Source: Hofstenia miamia (lineage: Eukaryota > Xenacoelomorpha > Acoela). Taken from it: a stretch of 64,000 bases of DNA. The notes under the pieces were generated by a model that was not told the DNA's origin, ran no database searches, and worked only from the letters and a program-made list of their open reading frames with translations. A program made the position numbers and the translations under genes. The stretch's first letter is position 1; each line of letters opens with the position of its first letter. Below, one piece after another: positions 52,124-63,908 of the stretch. The stretch is from the NCBI GenBank assembly GCA_004352715.1, contig SCFE01000033.1, positions 2,175,844-2,239,843 of the forward strand, written 5' to 3'.

Positions 52124-55100
52124 ATGCAAACACACAGTCTACAGAATATTTCGCTTACTATACGTAATATGTTTTTCTGTACATCCCTGTTAATTAATAA
52201 GTAGACCCTATGTGAAGATTATTACCTTGTGTTTAACAATTCCTAATACATGAGAGTAAGCACATTTATATTACAAAGTAATAATTTTTTGTATGCATAG
52301 TCCATTAAAATAGAATATAGGAGTCAATATTGCCATGAACAATTAAAAATAATAGCTCATTTACCCCTAATTTTCGCTAGGTACCTACTCTTAATTTTAA
52401 AGATCTATATTCACAAACAATGCTATGATATGTATGGCGTCCTGTCAAGGCTTGGGTATTTTACAGAATTCTAGATTAATTGGTTCTGGGTGGAGTTTCA
52501 AACTGCAATCATTCAGGTCACATTCAAATGGTTTAATTGTTTGAAAATTCGTACTTTGATCTTTAATCTAAATTGCATTTTGGAATGATAAATAAATGGG
52601 AAACTCAGCTTTAAGCTCTCTCTTAGGTTCTTGAGAACTCTTCAATCTCAGGTGCGTCGCGGATATTAACTGGATAATAAACCTGAGAAAAATTCACTTT
52701 TTATTAATCAGACAATTAAAAACAAAGAATTTCACGCAATTTAATATCTCGCCTAGGAAGCTTGCGCCCATAACCCACATAAAAGGAAACGCTAACTTAT
52801 GTTTTCATTAATGGATTTCAGATGTTGCTATTAAATTAACGGAATTGATATTTAAATTTTCATTTGAATTTTACACAATAGCACTTCGTTAAATTTTCAT
52901 TAGTGTTAAAAAGAATTTAGCCTTCTAAAATGTAATAAACTTTAATGAAATGAATAAATTTATAACGAATATTTTGAAAAGTTTTGTGAACTGCTTTCAG
53001 AAAACAATGCTTCCGTTTTGAAAAGTTTATTGCGCTCTTCGAAATAGCGAGTAACGTTAATTGCTGATAAATCTAGAAAACCGAAAATAGCAAACGAGTT
53101 GTTTTTCTATCTATTGGATGAAACTCGATATTGTTAGCAAATGTGAACAGCAATTCTATCAATGCTAGGATATATATTTTTGAAGAAAAAACCATTTTCA
53201 TGATTTCCTCAGTTCGACAAATTAGACTAGCTATTGTTAATAGCTACAATCAAAGATTATTTCAAGATATTTTTGACAATGAATTGACTTTTCGAGATCA
53301 ATCATAGATCTAATCTAAAAAACATTATTGAATCCAAATATGAGAGCTTCCCTTAGTAGTTTAACTCTAGCAGTCTTTATCAGTACTTAATTGATTTCAG
53401 GATCATAAAATAACTAAATGGGATAATTAGTTCGTGTACCTATGTCTACTTGTGCCTTTTTATACAGGAGGCCTCTGACCATAATAGTGTTGAGTACATA
53501 AAAGGGTGAAGAGGTCCTTAACTTGTAAATGCATTTAGCTGGGAAACTACAATGTAAAATACTCTAAAACTATATCAGACTAAATTTAACGAAATTATTT
53601 AGAACAATTCTTTGCTTATAGAAGCTTGAAATGTTAACTATGGCTCTCTAGCCGTACTTGCGATGATACTAATGCATTAGCAATGCTTAATCTATTTTAG
53701 CATTACATTCAAATGTGGAGAATTGAATATGCGTATAAATTTTCAACTAGTTTTTTCTCAATTTCTAAAAAGTATAATTGACAAGTAGTTTAGACTTTAA
53801 TTGAAGGCATTCTATTTCCCTGAATTATTAATGAGTTGTAATTAAGAACGACAGGCAAGTATTACTTTCAATGGAAATAATTATAAGAATGACAGATATT
53901 ACTGAAGGCACTTTGTAGTAGATATCTACATTTACTCTTCAATTAAGAATGCAAACATTTCTACAGTTTAGAATTGGATTTTATAAAATGCCTTTCAAAT
54001 CTCTTCAGAATTACAATGAGCTTTATTTCCGGCGTTGATTTGTACCTGTATTTGGAACAATGTCCTATGTGTATAGTACGTCCTCAGCATAAAGTCAGTC
54101 GCCTCCATAAACTTACTTTAATCATTCTTCCAACTCCAATCTCACATAAAAATTAACCTCTGAAAATATAAAATCTATGGTTTGAATAGAATCGTTTATT
54201 TTCTTCAATAACAAAATTTCGAATAGTTTCAGTTAAATTAGCATATATTATGAAGTTTCCAGAGCAATCTCAAATCAGACGAGCATTTAGAGGAGTCCGA
54301 GAGATGTAGGCGACAGACCCCTAATTTGGACAAAAACAAAGGTATCTGCATTTTCAAGTTTACGGTTAGGGTCAATTTTGAGGTATGGACTAAAACGTGG
54401 CACTGGGCACGAGTAAAATGAAATCAAACACAAGAACAACTTAATTTCTGTTATGTGCTATAAAATTATTTTGATTACAATATTTAATAAACTAATAAAT
54501 TTACAAATATCAGATATTTGTTTATAAACATTGAAGAGTGTGTCATATTATTGTAAGATCAGTTTTGACATGAGATCCTTGCCCAATGACTAACAAGAGT
54601 ACTAGCATTTCTCAAATAGCACTGAAAAACAATTTAAGCAAGACAAAGACTAAGCAAAATGTAGAAATTACTTCATTTGTTTGTTCATATTTTTCAAATG
54701 TAGCTCTGTGAACATGTTAAAGTAGGTAACATTAAATTAGTGATTATATTTTTGTAGATTGAACACGAGTTCAAAGATTTAGATATTGTTCAAAGTAATC
54801 GTGTAAACCAAACTTTCTAAATTTACTATTTTCCATACTTTTTTTAATACTTACACAACATTTTGATTTGCAAACTTGATCAAACAATGAATCCATCGAG
54901 ATTCTCATCACAGGTGCTTTAAATACAACTGAAGAATCTAAGGCGGTAGGTGATATGTATATTCATCTTAGGACCATGCACAAATGATACAACTTTTGTT
55001 GCTACATCAATTGGAAGAGAAATCATTCAATTTATATCAAACTTATCATATAACATTGCTCGCTATTTTGGCTAGCAACAAAAGTTGTATTAATTGTGGG

Positions 55101-55411
55101 GGTCTATTTCCCAATTTTAAGAGTTTAGTTAAAGAAATGAAATTCTTAATCGGTAAAAACCTCAGAGAATAACTTAATATTTGATCATATCCAAAAGCTT
55201 ATAATTTCTTATTACAGGGACCATTTACTTGAGGCTTGGTGGTAAATATATGTCCCACCCAAACAAATCCATTTTTCTAGACGAATAATCTTAGGATAGT
55301 GACAAGTTAATATACGAGGGAGAGTCAAAAAGTAATGATAATTTTATAAAACAGTGACAATAATTTCAGAATCTTGTATTCTGACAAAAAGTTTCTACAC
55401 CATGATTTTCG

Positions 55412-55696
55412 TTAAATCATTAACATGATAGTCACTCGTCGGTCTTGCTCAACTGCCTTTTGAACAGCGATGATGATGTCTTCTGATCTGGACGTTCTGG
55501 GTCTGCCACTCCTTTGTTCATCTTCCACCGAATCTCTGCCCTGTTTGAATTCACGAATCCATCGGTAGACAGTGGGATCTGGAGGAGCACTATCCTCGTA
55601 GACAGAGCTCAATGCATTAATCATGTCAGCCGGCTTCCAACCAAGTTTCGTTAGAAACTTGACATTGCTGCGAATTTCAATTTTGGTGCTCTCCAT
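55412..55696 (-). pseudogene. Mariner transposase, second N-terminal copy
   Basis: This open frame begins with MESTKIEIRSNVKF, so it holds the natural start, and covers the helix-turn-helix region to EQDRRVT. It then ends in TIMLMI and a stop close to the 3' terminal repeat. The catalytic domain is wholly absent. Bases 55431-55658 appear identical to 56079-56306 of the first copy. The upstream segment at 55697-55735 contains a TATA-like TATATAAGG, possibly the element's promoter. Confidence 0.85.
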
Positions 55697-55723
55697 TGAT
55701 TGAACCTTATATAGCGTAAAACG

Positions 55724-56306
55724 CTAGACTTTGAATTGGTTTTNTGCTGGCGCGTTGTCATGATGAAAAATGATGTGTCGGCTCAGCTTACCAGGTCGCT
55801 TTCTCGCAATTGCTCTGCGAAGTTTCAGCAGGACCGCCTCGTAGTAGAAAAATCCAAGTTTCGTCGCCGGTGACGATTCGCATGTGAAAATCCTCGCGAT
55901 CAGTGTCCAAACGATTGAGAAGATTCGTAGCACATTCGATGCGCTGGGCCTTGTGTTCGGGGCGCAGCATGTGAGGCACCCATCGAGCACTGAGCTTGCT
56001 GAGCTCAAGATTCTCTTTTAGGATGGCATGGACACTGCCGTGGGAGATGCCAACTTCTTCCGCAATAGCATCGATAGTGTCACTCGTCGGTCTTGCTCAA
56101 CTGCCTTTTGAACAGCGATGATGATGTCTTCTGATCTGGACGTTCTGGGTCTGCCACTCCTTTGTTCATCTTCCACCGAATCTCTGCCCTGTTTGAATTC
56201 ACGAATCCATCGGTAGACAGTGGGATCTGGAGGAGCACTATCCTCGTAGACAGAGCTCAATGCATTAATCATGTCAGCCGGCTTCCAACCAAGTTTCGTT
56301 AGAAAC
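55724..56306 (-). pseudogene. Mariner transposase, first copy (truncated, internally deleted)
   Basis: Starting at 56306 the frame gives FLTKLGWKPADMINALSS, DPTVYRWIREFKQGRDS and QRSGRPRTSR: the paired helix-turn-helix DNA-binding part of a mariner transposase. A frame change follows EQDRRVT near 56080. The next frame gives SHGSVHAIL, ARWVPHMLRPEHKAQRI and GDETWIF, with the first catalytic Asp. Then about 45 residues are missing, with a frame shift, and the sequence resumes FYYEAVLLKLRRAIARKRPG and IFHHDNAPA, with the second catalytic Asp. It ends at an N base (55744) and runs into the next copy. The third catalytic residue region is absent. The initial 14-15 residues, present in the second copy, are missing. 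Confidence 0.85.
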
Positions 56307-56422
56307 TGACTCAGTTCAAATCACGGGTATGAATAGCTATTTCAAATAAGACAAAACTTGTTTTCCTTCTACTTAAATTTTAAATGGCATAGATATTATC
56401 ATTACTTTTTGACTCACCCTCG

Positions 56423-57851
56423 TATATATATATATATATATAAAGTTTCAGCCAAATTGCTAATTGTCCTCGAACTTTTTGTTTTTTCAACTTGAGCATA
56501 ATATTCCTGTTTGATAAATCTGATCACTGATTTGGAAATGACAATAATTAAATAAATCATGTCGTTAAAAGGGAGTTTGTCAACCAATGTGTGAAAAATA
56601 TTATATTGATTTTAGTTTCTTGCAATTCATTTTGGCAATCATTCATCAACTCCCTTAAGGGCTGCAGGTACATATTTGTACCAGCTTAGTCTAGCGTCAT
56701 AGATGCATTTCAAAAATTAATTTTTGTGATACGTTTTTACTACTAAAGCAGCTTTAGTTTTCATATGGGACTCAAATGGTTATTATTATAATTGTATTCA
56801 TTGAGAACTGAACGTTTTAACACAGACACGCCAACAGGCTTCTACTAAAGACTATAAATTACTCTGATTACAGAATTGGGTAGGTTTCCTTAAGGGAGTG
56901 CAATGCTAGCAATCTTGCTAAAAATGTACAGTAGCACACAAAAATCCAGACAAATTTTTGGACAAAAATCGCCTTGATGGCAATAGCAAATTCAAATTCG
57001 TGCATAAATGTATAAAAATCTATATAAAATACTTTTATCTCACGTTTTTGGACAAATTTATATCTCTCACAAAGCAGAGATTATTCTGTAGACTGATTTT
57101 CGGTACACGTTTTTCAAATTTGGCATTGAAACAGCAATTATATAAAGAAGTAATTCATAACTAACCAAGATCTCAAGTTTGCAACTACTTTTCATTAAAT
57201 TTTTTGATGTACTTAAGCAAGGTAGAATTATTTTAAAATACATTCTACAACTCTTAAAACTAAACTGCTCACCATTAAAGTAAAATTATTTCAGAAAATG
57301 TCCATGCATTTGTAATTTTACTGATTTCCATTTAAAATCATCAATAATTTTAATTATTTTACTTGTTTGCAATCTATTAATTATTTTTGAACACCCTTTT
57401 TAGAAACATCTTTATGCTGATTGTAGCGGATTTTCTTAATTTGATAAATTCAATCCACTTGTTTACACTTTCATGGGTCAATAATCAAACAAATTCAATT
57501 TTAATAATGAGTTTACATTATTGTAATTAATTTTTATAATTTTTTTAATTCCTGATATTTGAATTTTAATATTTATTCTCAATGTCATTTCAAGAATTCA
57601 AAATAATTACAAGTATTCTAAACTTCAAACTTTCATTTAATAATTCAAAAAAAATACATGAATATTGGCGACTGATCTGCAAAACTGAAAAAAAATGAAA
57701 CACAATTATTTAATTAAATATTTATTTGAATTTTTATAACATAGGCAAGGTATACTAATCACATATTTGAAATATCACGAAAAAAATATTTGACTCGAAT
57801 TTTATAAGTATGAAATTAATGTTGAAAAAATGTGCTCCAATCTTGATGAAT
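56423..57851. other. Unassigned AT-rich DNA
   Basis: A short (TA)n at 56423-56441 lies directly beside the mariner. No gene or other repeat recognised after that. Confidence 0.5.
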
Positions 57852-58199
57852 CAGGCCCATAGCCAGCATTATCACCTAAGAGGGGTCAAAACGCATTCGT
57901 GAGGGGTTGAGGGGAATCTAAACTAAAATTGTACAAAGTCTTTACACTATTTTAATTTTGTCGTATTTATGGGCGTACGCGGGATTTTTTGACGGGTGAG
58001 GTCATCTAGTAGTGAAAATATAGACAAAATAGATCTTAGAAATATATTTCACTGCATTATTGAAAGCAAAGTTACAACAATTGAATTAATGAATTTTATT
58101 TTTACATCCTGAGTTTGCTTTTAGCTTTGTTGACAAGGAGGGGTCGCCGGACCATCCAAATGGGGTTCGTCTGCCCTTAACCTCGTGGCTAAGGGCCTG
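57852..58199. mobile_element. 348-bp hAT-type MITE
   Basis: The left end CAGGCCCATAGCCA and the reverse complement of the right end (CAGGCCCTTAGCCA) match at 13 of 14. Directly outside, TGATGAAT (57844-57851) and TGATAAAT (58200-58207) match at 7 of 8, an 8-bp target duplication as made by hAT transposases. The interior has no coding capacity; it contains GAGGGGT, GGGCGTACGCGGGATT and GGGGTTCGTC words. It is non-autonomous. The elevated GC at both ends stands out from the flanks. Confidence 0.8.
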
Positions 58200-58207
58200 T
58201 GATAAAT

Positions 58208-60146
58208 AGTCAAAGTATGCTGCGAAGTAGTGGTAAATATAAATAACATTACTTTCATTCAGGACTAAGCTATTACGAATAGGCCTATGAATGAAAATTC
58301 ATTTCTTTTCAGATAGAGCGCGTCTGGTATCATTCAATGCTATTGGTTCTAAAAAGGTGTTGATCATTCTCTAAAGTCGTCTACATTCTTTGAGAGACAG
58401 ATTTGTGAAATCGCGGTGAGGAGAACATCAAATGCAAAAAGCGAAATTATCGATCATAACCTCATTGATTTTATATTTATTGTGAGATTATGTCTAGGAT
58501 TATAATTCAATAATGAATAGATTAATTTTTCATTATAAAATTCTGATGTATTGTTTTATGGATGTATTTCAGTAAACACGTAACTCAATCAAAATAAAGG
58601 TGGTGAAAGGCGGTGCAATAAACTTTAACGATAAGATCAAATATCAATTTATTTATGATGCTTTTTCTCATAGTGTTTATGCATCAAAACGCAATGACGA
58701 TACTTTATAAACATGTCATTTTTAGTCAACAACACAAAATTTAAATTATCAATATTTTATATATTGCTGAAATAACTGTAATTAACAAAATGAGATGTTT
58801 AACAGTACAAGTATATTTCTACAGATAACATAATACAATACATTTCCATAAATCATGTTGAAAAATGAAGAATTAGCTGCTAAATACAACCCTCTGCCCC
58901 TGGTACGGGCAGGTAAAAACCGGGTGCCCATGAGAGGTACACATCACTATTACATAAAGTTGTTATGTAGCTGGGAAGGAAAAGTCTATAAATATTAATA
59001 AACTCTATAATATTAATAAAATATTTTGGAATGGCCTCTCGAACAAATTTCTTATCTACTAAAGACTGACAGTAGTTCCTCTCTGTTGCCTTTTACAAAT
59101 TATGCAGCTTTTGAGTATATTTACTGAGTTCCAATGACTTACATTCCCACTATGTATTTAATATTGTAAATTATAATACTCACAAGCTTTATTTGTAAAA
59201 ATCAAATACAAATAAAAACGGAAATGCTGCGAAATATATCATATACATATAACATCCCTATGTATTAGTGAAATTCAAAATTCTAAGAATTCTCTTTGCA
59301 GGTCACTGATTTACTAATGAAGTATTCCCTATCCCTTGTGTTCAGAGAATTTTCTCTGAGGCTAATTAGTTCGTTCATTATATAAATCACATGCAGAATT
59401 AAAAAATGACTGCCTATCTTTGGAATTGTTTATTATTGACGTTTCAATGAACATTATACGGTGTGAATTATAATTTGATATTTTAAATATTACTTCTTTG
59501 GAGAATGTAGCGTTTTTTGAAAAAAGTATTACGAGATTTTGTAAGTAATTCTTGTTTAGTTTTACTCTTAATGTTCAAAGATGTGCGAGTAGCAAAGATG
59601 TGCAGATGTGAATACAAGAATTTCACAGAAAATAATTTTACAGAGAATAAGTGTGAAATCAAGTACGTCCATTCGAATGCGTACAATTACCTCAGAGTAC
59701 TTAACCCACAAGCAGCAGCTTCTTCTCAATCCCATTTTCTAAAAAATGAATCCATGGTGTTTTTGTTTTTCAAGGTAACTCTTACTTTAAGCTAAAAACA
59801 ACTCCTTCTAAGAAAGCCTTGATGTTAGGATATCTTTTTTGCTTTGATCTTAAAAACATCTTTTTTGAAGTTAATATTAAATTTGAAGACTTGCAATGTT
59901 CAAAAAGTTATAAAACTCTTAAACATTTTATGCTTTCAAATGCAAACATGATGCATTCGCAAAATATTTAAAATTTTATGAATTATACATTTTAAAAACA
60001 TTGAGCTAGATCCAAAAAATCTGCTTAACTGGGTGGTCAGTTATGTTCACGAAGAAAGCATTGATAAATTTATTCAGTTAATTGTAGTCTTACATTATAA
60101 ATATTTTATGCAAATTCATTATATATTTATGATTGGAGCATTATCT

Positions 60147-60191
<45 letters not shown>

Positions 60192-61116
60192 AAAAATACT
60201 AGAATCACTTGCGTAAAGCTAGAAAACCTAGGGAAATAAAATCAATTGCGATATTATCATTAGTCGAAAAATGAATGAATCGTTTGTGGTATATCGTTCA
60301 GTTAATCACTTTCATAATAATTTAGGTGCAGTTTCTGCCTAAAACAACTTCGCACATTTATGGAATTTAATCAATCCAAATTGCAATCATCACTGATAAT
60401 ATTGATGTATTTTCATTTATTTCAAACTAGAAGATATAAGCATGAATACCTTTCCCAAGAAACAAAAAAATCGTGAATCTTTTACCCAAAAATGATTAGG
60501 TGAAAATCACCAAAACGTTATTTAAGTGAGAATAATCTCCACAATTTCAAAAAAAATTGATAGAATTATGAAAAGTAATCTAGCAAAAAACATTATGGAT
60601 TTATTTGACAAAAGTACGTTTTGGGGCATTAAAAATATTCAATTGGATTAAGTGCGCACAAAGTCACTATTTTTACCAAAAATATCCAGTACACTCCTAT
60701 ATTTAATACAATTATTAAATTTATTGTTTGAATAATCAGAAAATACAATAAGCTTTGGAGAATAAGATTCATAATATAAAAACGTTTGCCAGGTTTACTC
60801 ACGAAAAAAATTACAGCTGAAATTCTATCGGATCATTCGAAAACATACTGTGGACATTTATATTTTTGAATACAGTAAGGAAACAATATTTTGAAATGCT
60901 ATAGGTTTCATGGAAATTTAAATTATCTCTACAACATTTAGATTATTTGTTGAACTATTTATTACTGATATTTAAAAATAAACGCTGGTGGATAGAAAAA
61001 AAATTATTAATGGGCTGGTTTTTCAGCTGAAAATTTCATAGTTTACAAGGTGATGATACAAATTACACTTACCTGAAATGTACAAATGAACTTACATGTA
61101 ACACATTTGTATTTAG
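58208..61116. other. Unassigned AT-rich DNA
   Basis: No supported gene. A (TA)n run lies at 60151-60189. The open frame at 59517-59795 contains a small in-frame duplication (NFTEN twice) and no family motif. Confidence 0.5.
60151..60189. repeat. (TA)n microsatellite
   Basis: Uninterrupted assembled TA run in otherwise unassigned DNA. Confidence 0.95.
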
Positions 61117-61256
61117 GGGCCACAACACTGGAAAACTCAGGAAGTTCTGAACGTAGAATGCGACTTGGAAAGCTCTGCATCTGTGACCTTGCAAGACAAA
61201 CCTATAGTGGAATACCTTTTTTTGCCAGTCTGGAACACATTCGATTCCTATGATAA
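61117..61256 (+). CDS. Candidate internal exon, unknown protein
   Basis: This 140-base segment is clearly GC-richer than the flanks (about 46% by eye). It has an acceptor ending TTTGTATTTAG and a strong donor TGATAA|GTACGTATA. The frame from 61117 is open to the donor: 46 codons, including KTQEVLNVECDLESS and VEYLFLPVWNTFDSYD, entering in phase 0 and leaving in phase 2. A second frame is open for about 44 codons but meets TGA TAA just before the donor, so the first is preferred. The product looks soluble with one Cys. It does not join in phase to the candidate exon at 7918-8111; at least one further exon would be needed between them. No family recognised. Confidence 0.4.
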
Positions 61257-62360
61257 GTACGTATATCTCAAAAACTCCTATACACTATAATTTACTGAAT
61301 ATTTATTAATTTTTTTATGTTAATTTTTCATTAAATTCCATTTTTTAACATGTGTGGAACTCTGCAATGTAGGACAGTGGAATTTTCATATCATTTTTTA
61401 GATTTAGGCGAAGTATGAATATTGTTTATCTTGTATCAGTGTATCAGATATTGCCATTCTCTAAATAGCAATTATTACTAACAGCTATATTATTAAAAAT
61501 ATAAAAAACATAATTATATATCCTTGAAGAATATTAAATATTTACCCAAATTGATAATATATTTATTGAAATGATAATAAAAGTTAATACTTTATGCAAC
61601 TCTGCTTATAATAATCGGTTAAGTATAACCTTGGCAACTTTACAGTGTTATCGTAAGATTTTGAAATTCAATGGCTTTGAAGTTTTATTAGGTTCTTAAA
61701 AATATTATTTTTTCAGTGTAAGCAGAATGGCCATAAATTTGCAAAGTTTAGACATATCGAAATTTAAATAACAAAGAACAAAGAACTGTATTTGGACAAA
61801 GTGAACAAAGTTTGTTTTGGCACATCACAACTCGAAATAACGTTTAGAATCTGCAAGCACTGGAGTGGAAAAGTCCTAAAAAAATTGCTTAAATTGTTTG
61901 CCAATTTTTTGTATTATAGATTTTTGGCCAATTATTCAAATTTATGACACAATATTTTTTGTTTGTTGGCAACATTTTTTAAAAATGTTAACAGCTACTT
62001 AAGACAAATCAAAGAAAAATAATGAAATTAAACAGCATATGTATGCTACATATGTCGTATACATGTATTCTATTATGTCAGTAAGACCAATGCGGTCAAA
62101 ATAATTTCAAAATTAATACTTTTCGAAACGAATTCAAAATTAGCAATAATGTCAAATGTATGTAATCAGTTTTCAGAGATTGTTTAATGTTTTTCTGACT
62201 AATTGCATATTTCTAAGAAATATCTAAAATTGTAAATCAAGTGGCTCGTAGAGGGTGTAACATGGTGGGAAAACCAATGAACATTGTGCAATTGCAAAAG
62301 TCTTGCGATGATAACACAGCCCTCTTTCTTCAGTTTTACATCTGTTAATAGTTTTATAGG
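61257..62360. other. Unassigned AT-rich DNA
   Basis: Nothing recognised. The left end of the hAT pseudogene probably lies near its right border, but no terminal repeat was found. Confidence 0.45.
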
Positions 62361-63690
62361 ATGCCAAAGCATGCTAAAGTCGACAAGCTAAAGATTATGG
62401 AAATTGTGCGTGACTTTCCAACTGAGTTTAGGCGTATATCTACCCAAATAATAAACTAATTTTTACCCTGTGCAATGAATCAGTCCGTCACGAAAAGAAA
62501 TTTGTAATGAGACAAGCCCGCCACAAAGTAGAACAAGTTGCACAGAAAAAGGAAATTTGTGTTATAGACAGGAAGTCCTCCTGGTAGTCAATTAATCCGA
62601 AATCAATGGTTTCGAGTATCTTAACATTCTTGGAGGCTGATACTGCAGCTCCAGAGTCTGTATGTAAAGCTAGATTGCCCGCTAAATCATGCATTTGGTT
62701 GTCAGCATATTAGTGACGGCTTGAAAATAATTAACACTAGAAACGCGACAATATGTCAATAGGTCCTATAAGCTTTTTTGTTTGCTTCATTCGTCACTCA
62801 GCAAAACACTAGCAGGTACATATACTTCCAGTTATGTTAATAATCTCATTGAATTTGCTATTAGTAGAAATTTTATTTCCATTCAATAATTTTCGCCTTT
62901 TAAACCATCATGCGAAATGTATTCTCAAGGAGTAATCGCTGTTCTAGTGTGCTAGTGTTCTAGCAAAGAAATATTTATTTGCTACTCTCTGACGCTGCTG
63001 CATATATGGTAGCTGCTTTTAAATGTCTTTAATTCTTTTACTCGAGAATTTTTCATGTGACATGCATTTCGCATCTGCTTCATAATTGTACTGAGAATAT
63101 CAGCAGCAAATACAAGAACGTTTATAAAGTGGTGGCCACTTTAAACGTTGTGACGGAAAGAATCACCTCCTGCAGCCATTTGTTTCATGAAGTTGGTAGT
63201 CTGCATGTCCAATGATTACAAAATGGTGTATATGGCTGACAGCTGCCATCGGATACTGCGCCCATAATTTAGCAGAAATCAAATGTATAGTACTGCCGTT
63301 GCCAGATGATAGGAATTTATAGATCATGCCAAAACAGTCCTAAAATTGAATTAGCGGAGACTACCCTGTTTTATACTGATCTTTTGGAACAAATTGACAA
63401 AGTAGAATCCCGCAAATATTCCATGAACCAAGCATACAACGACTTGCAGTGCTTTGAATTGAAGGCACTTCAGGATTATATCCAATGGAGAATTGAGCAA
63501 TTCGATTTACTGAATATAGTCAATTGTACTATTCCAGATATCAGTCCAGCCATATTTGCAAAATTACAATCGTAGACATCTATAACTTTTTAAGTTGAAA
63601 GAAGCCAATCTCTTCTGAAAAAAATTGTGTGCAAAGATAGCAAACTTTCTTACTGAAAATTTGGAGAAATTCATTTTCTTTCAATTTAAC
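62361..63690 (+). pseudogene. hAT transposase pseudogene with CGGBP1/BED-like zinc finger
   Basis: The parts appear in family order, in different frames. MPKHAKVDKLKIMEIV (62361) is the N-terminus typical of CGGBP1-like hAT proteins. FTLCNESVRHEKKF then RHKVEQVAQK (62462-62550) is the zinc finger; the usual CxxC is reduced to one Cys here. LSDAAAYMVAAFKCL (62985) and, after one stop, IFHVTCISHLLHNCTENI is the catalytic-core segment around the SDAAxYM motif. An intact open frame at 63306-63575 (with ESRKYSMNQAYNDLQ) is the later part. VERSQSLLKKIVCKDSKLSY (63594) is the C-terminal dimerisation motif, consensus VERSFSLLKKIL. Stops, frameshifts and loss of part of the middle show it is dead. Terminal repeats were not identified. 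Confidence 0.75.
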
Positions 63691-63908
63691 TACTGTTCTG
63701 ATAAATAACGATAAATAAAATTGATTTTCACTGAAGACTCGTAGACCCCAGTTTTTACACTAAAGTCAAAATTGAACAATCATTCGGTCAAAAAATCGTA
63801 ATTTTTGGGTCAAAACTGGTTCGCCTTAAAAATAAACATGGACACTCACTCAGTCACCAGTCGATTACATGTAGGAAATACGCGGCAATGTTTACTACAT
63901 TTTTGGAA

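Larger units (their letters stand above)
45469..55314. other. Unassigned AT-rich DNA
   Basis: No supported gene. It includes a 12-base tandem duplication (ATGGCATACTGC) near 45541, TA-rich runs at 45907-45936 and 47288-47305, CGCATAAC words at 47121-47200, and a GGGT-rich patch at 51720-52123. Open frames (for example 47522-47710, 50173-50355, 51650-51907) lack family motifs or clear splice borders. Confidence 0.5.
55315..56422 (-). mobile_element. Rearranged mariner element with intact terminal repeats
   Basis: The terminal inverted repeats at 55315-55342 and 56395-56422 match at 27 of 28 positions (CGAGGGTGAGTCAAAAAGTA and on; the left copy has A for T at position 7). TA lies outside both ends, the usual Tc1/mariner target. 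Transposase coding is on the minus strand. From right to left: 5' UTR, a first N-terminal copy lacking its first codons, the middle region, a catalytic fragment, then a second N-terminal copy and the 3' end. The element is non-functional. The similar ends suggest it is not very old. Confidence 0.9.

Noticed and set aside
53438-53520. Possible micro-exon after a strong acceptor near 53468
   Set aside because: The donor is poor and the phase does not fit either candidate exon without a stop.
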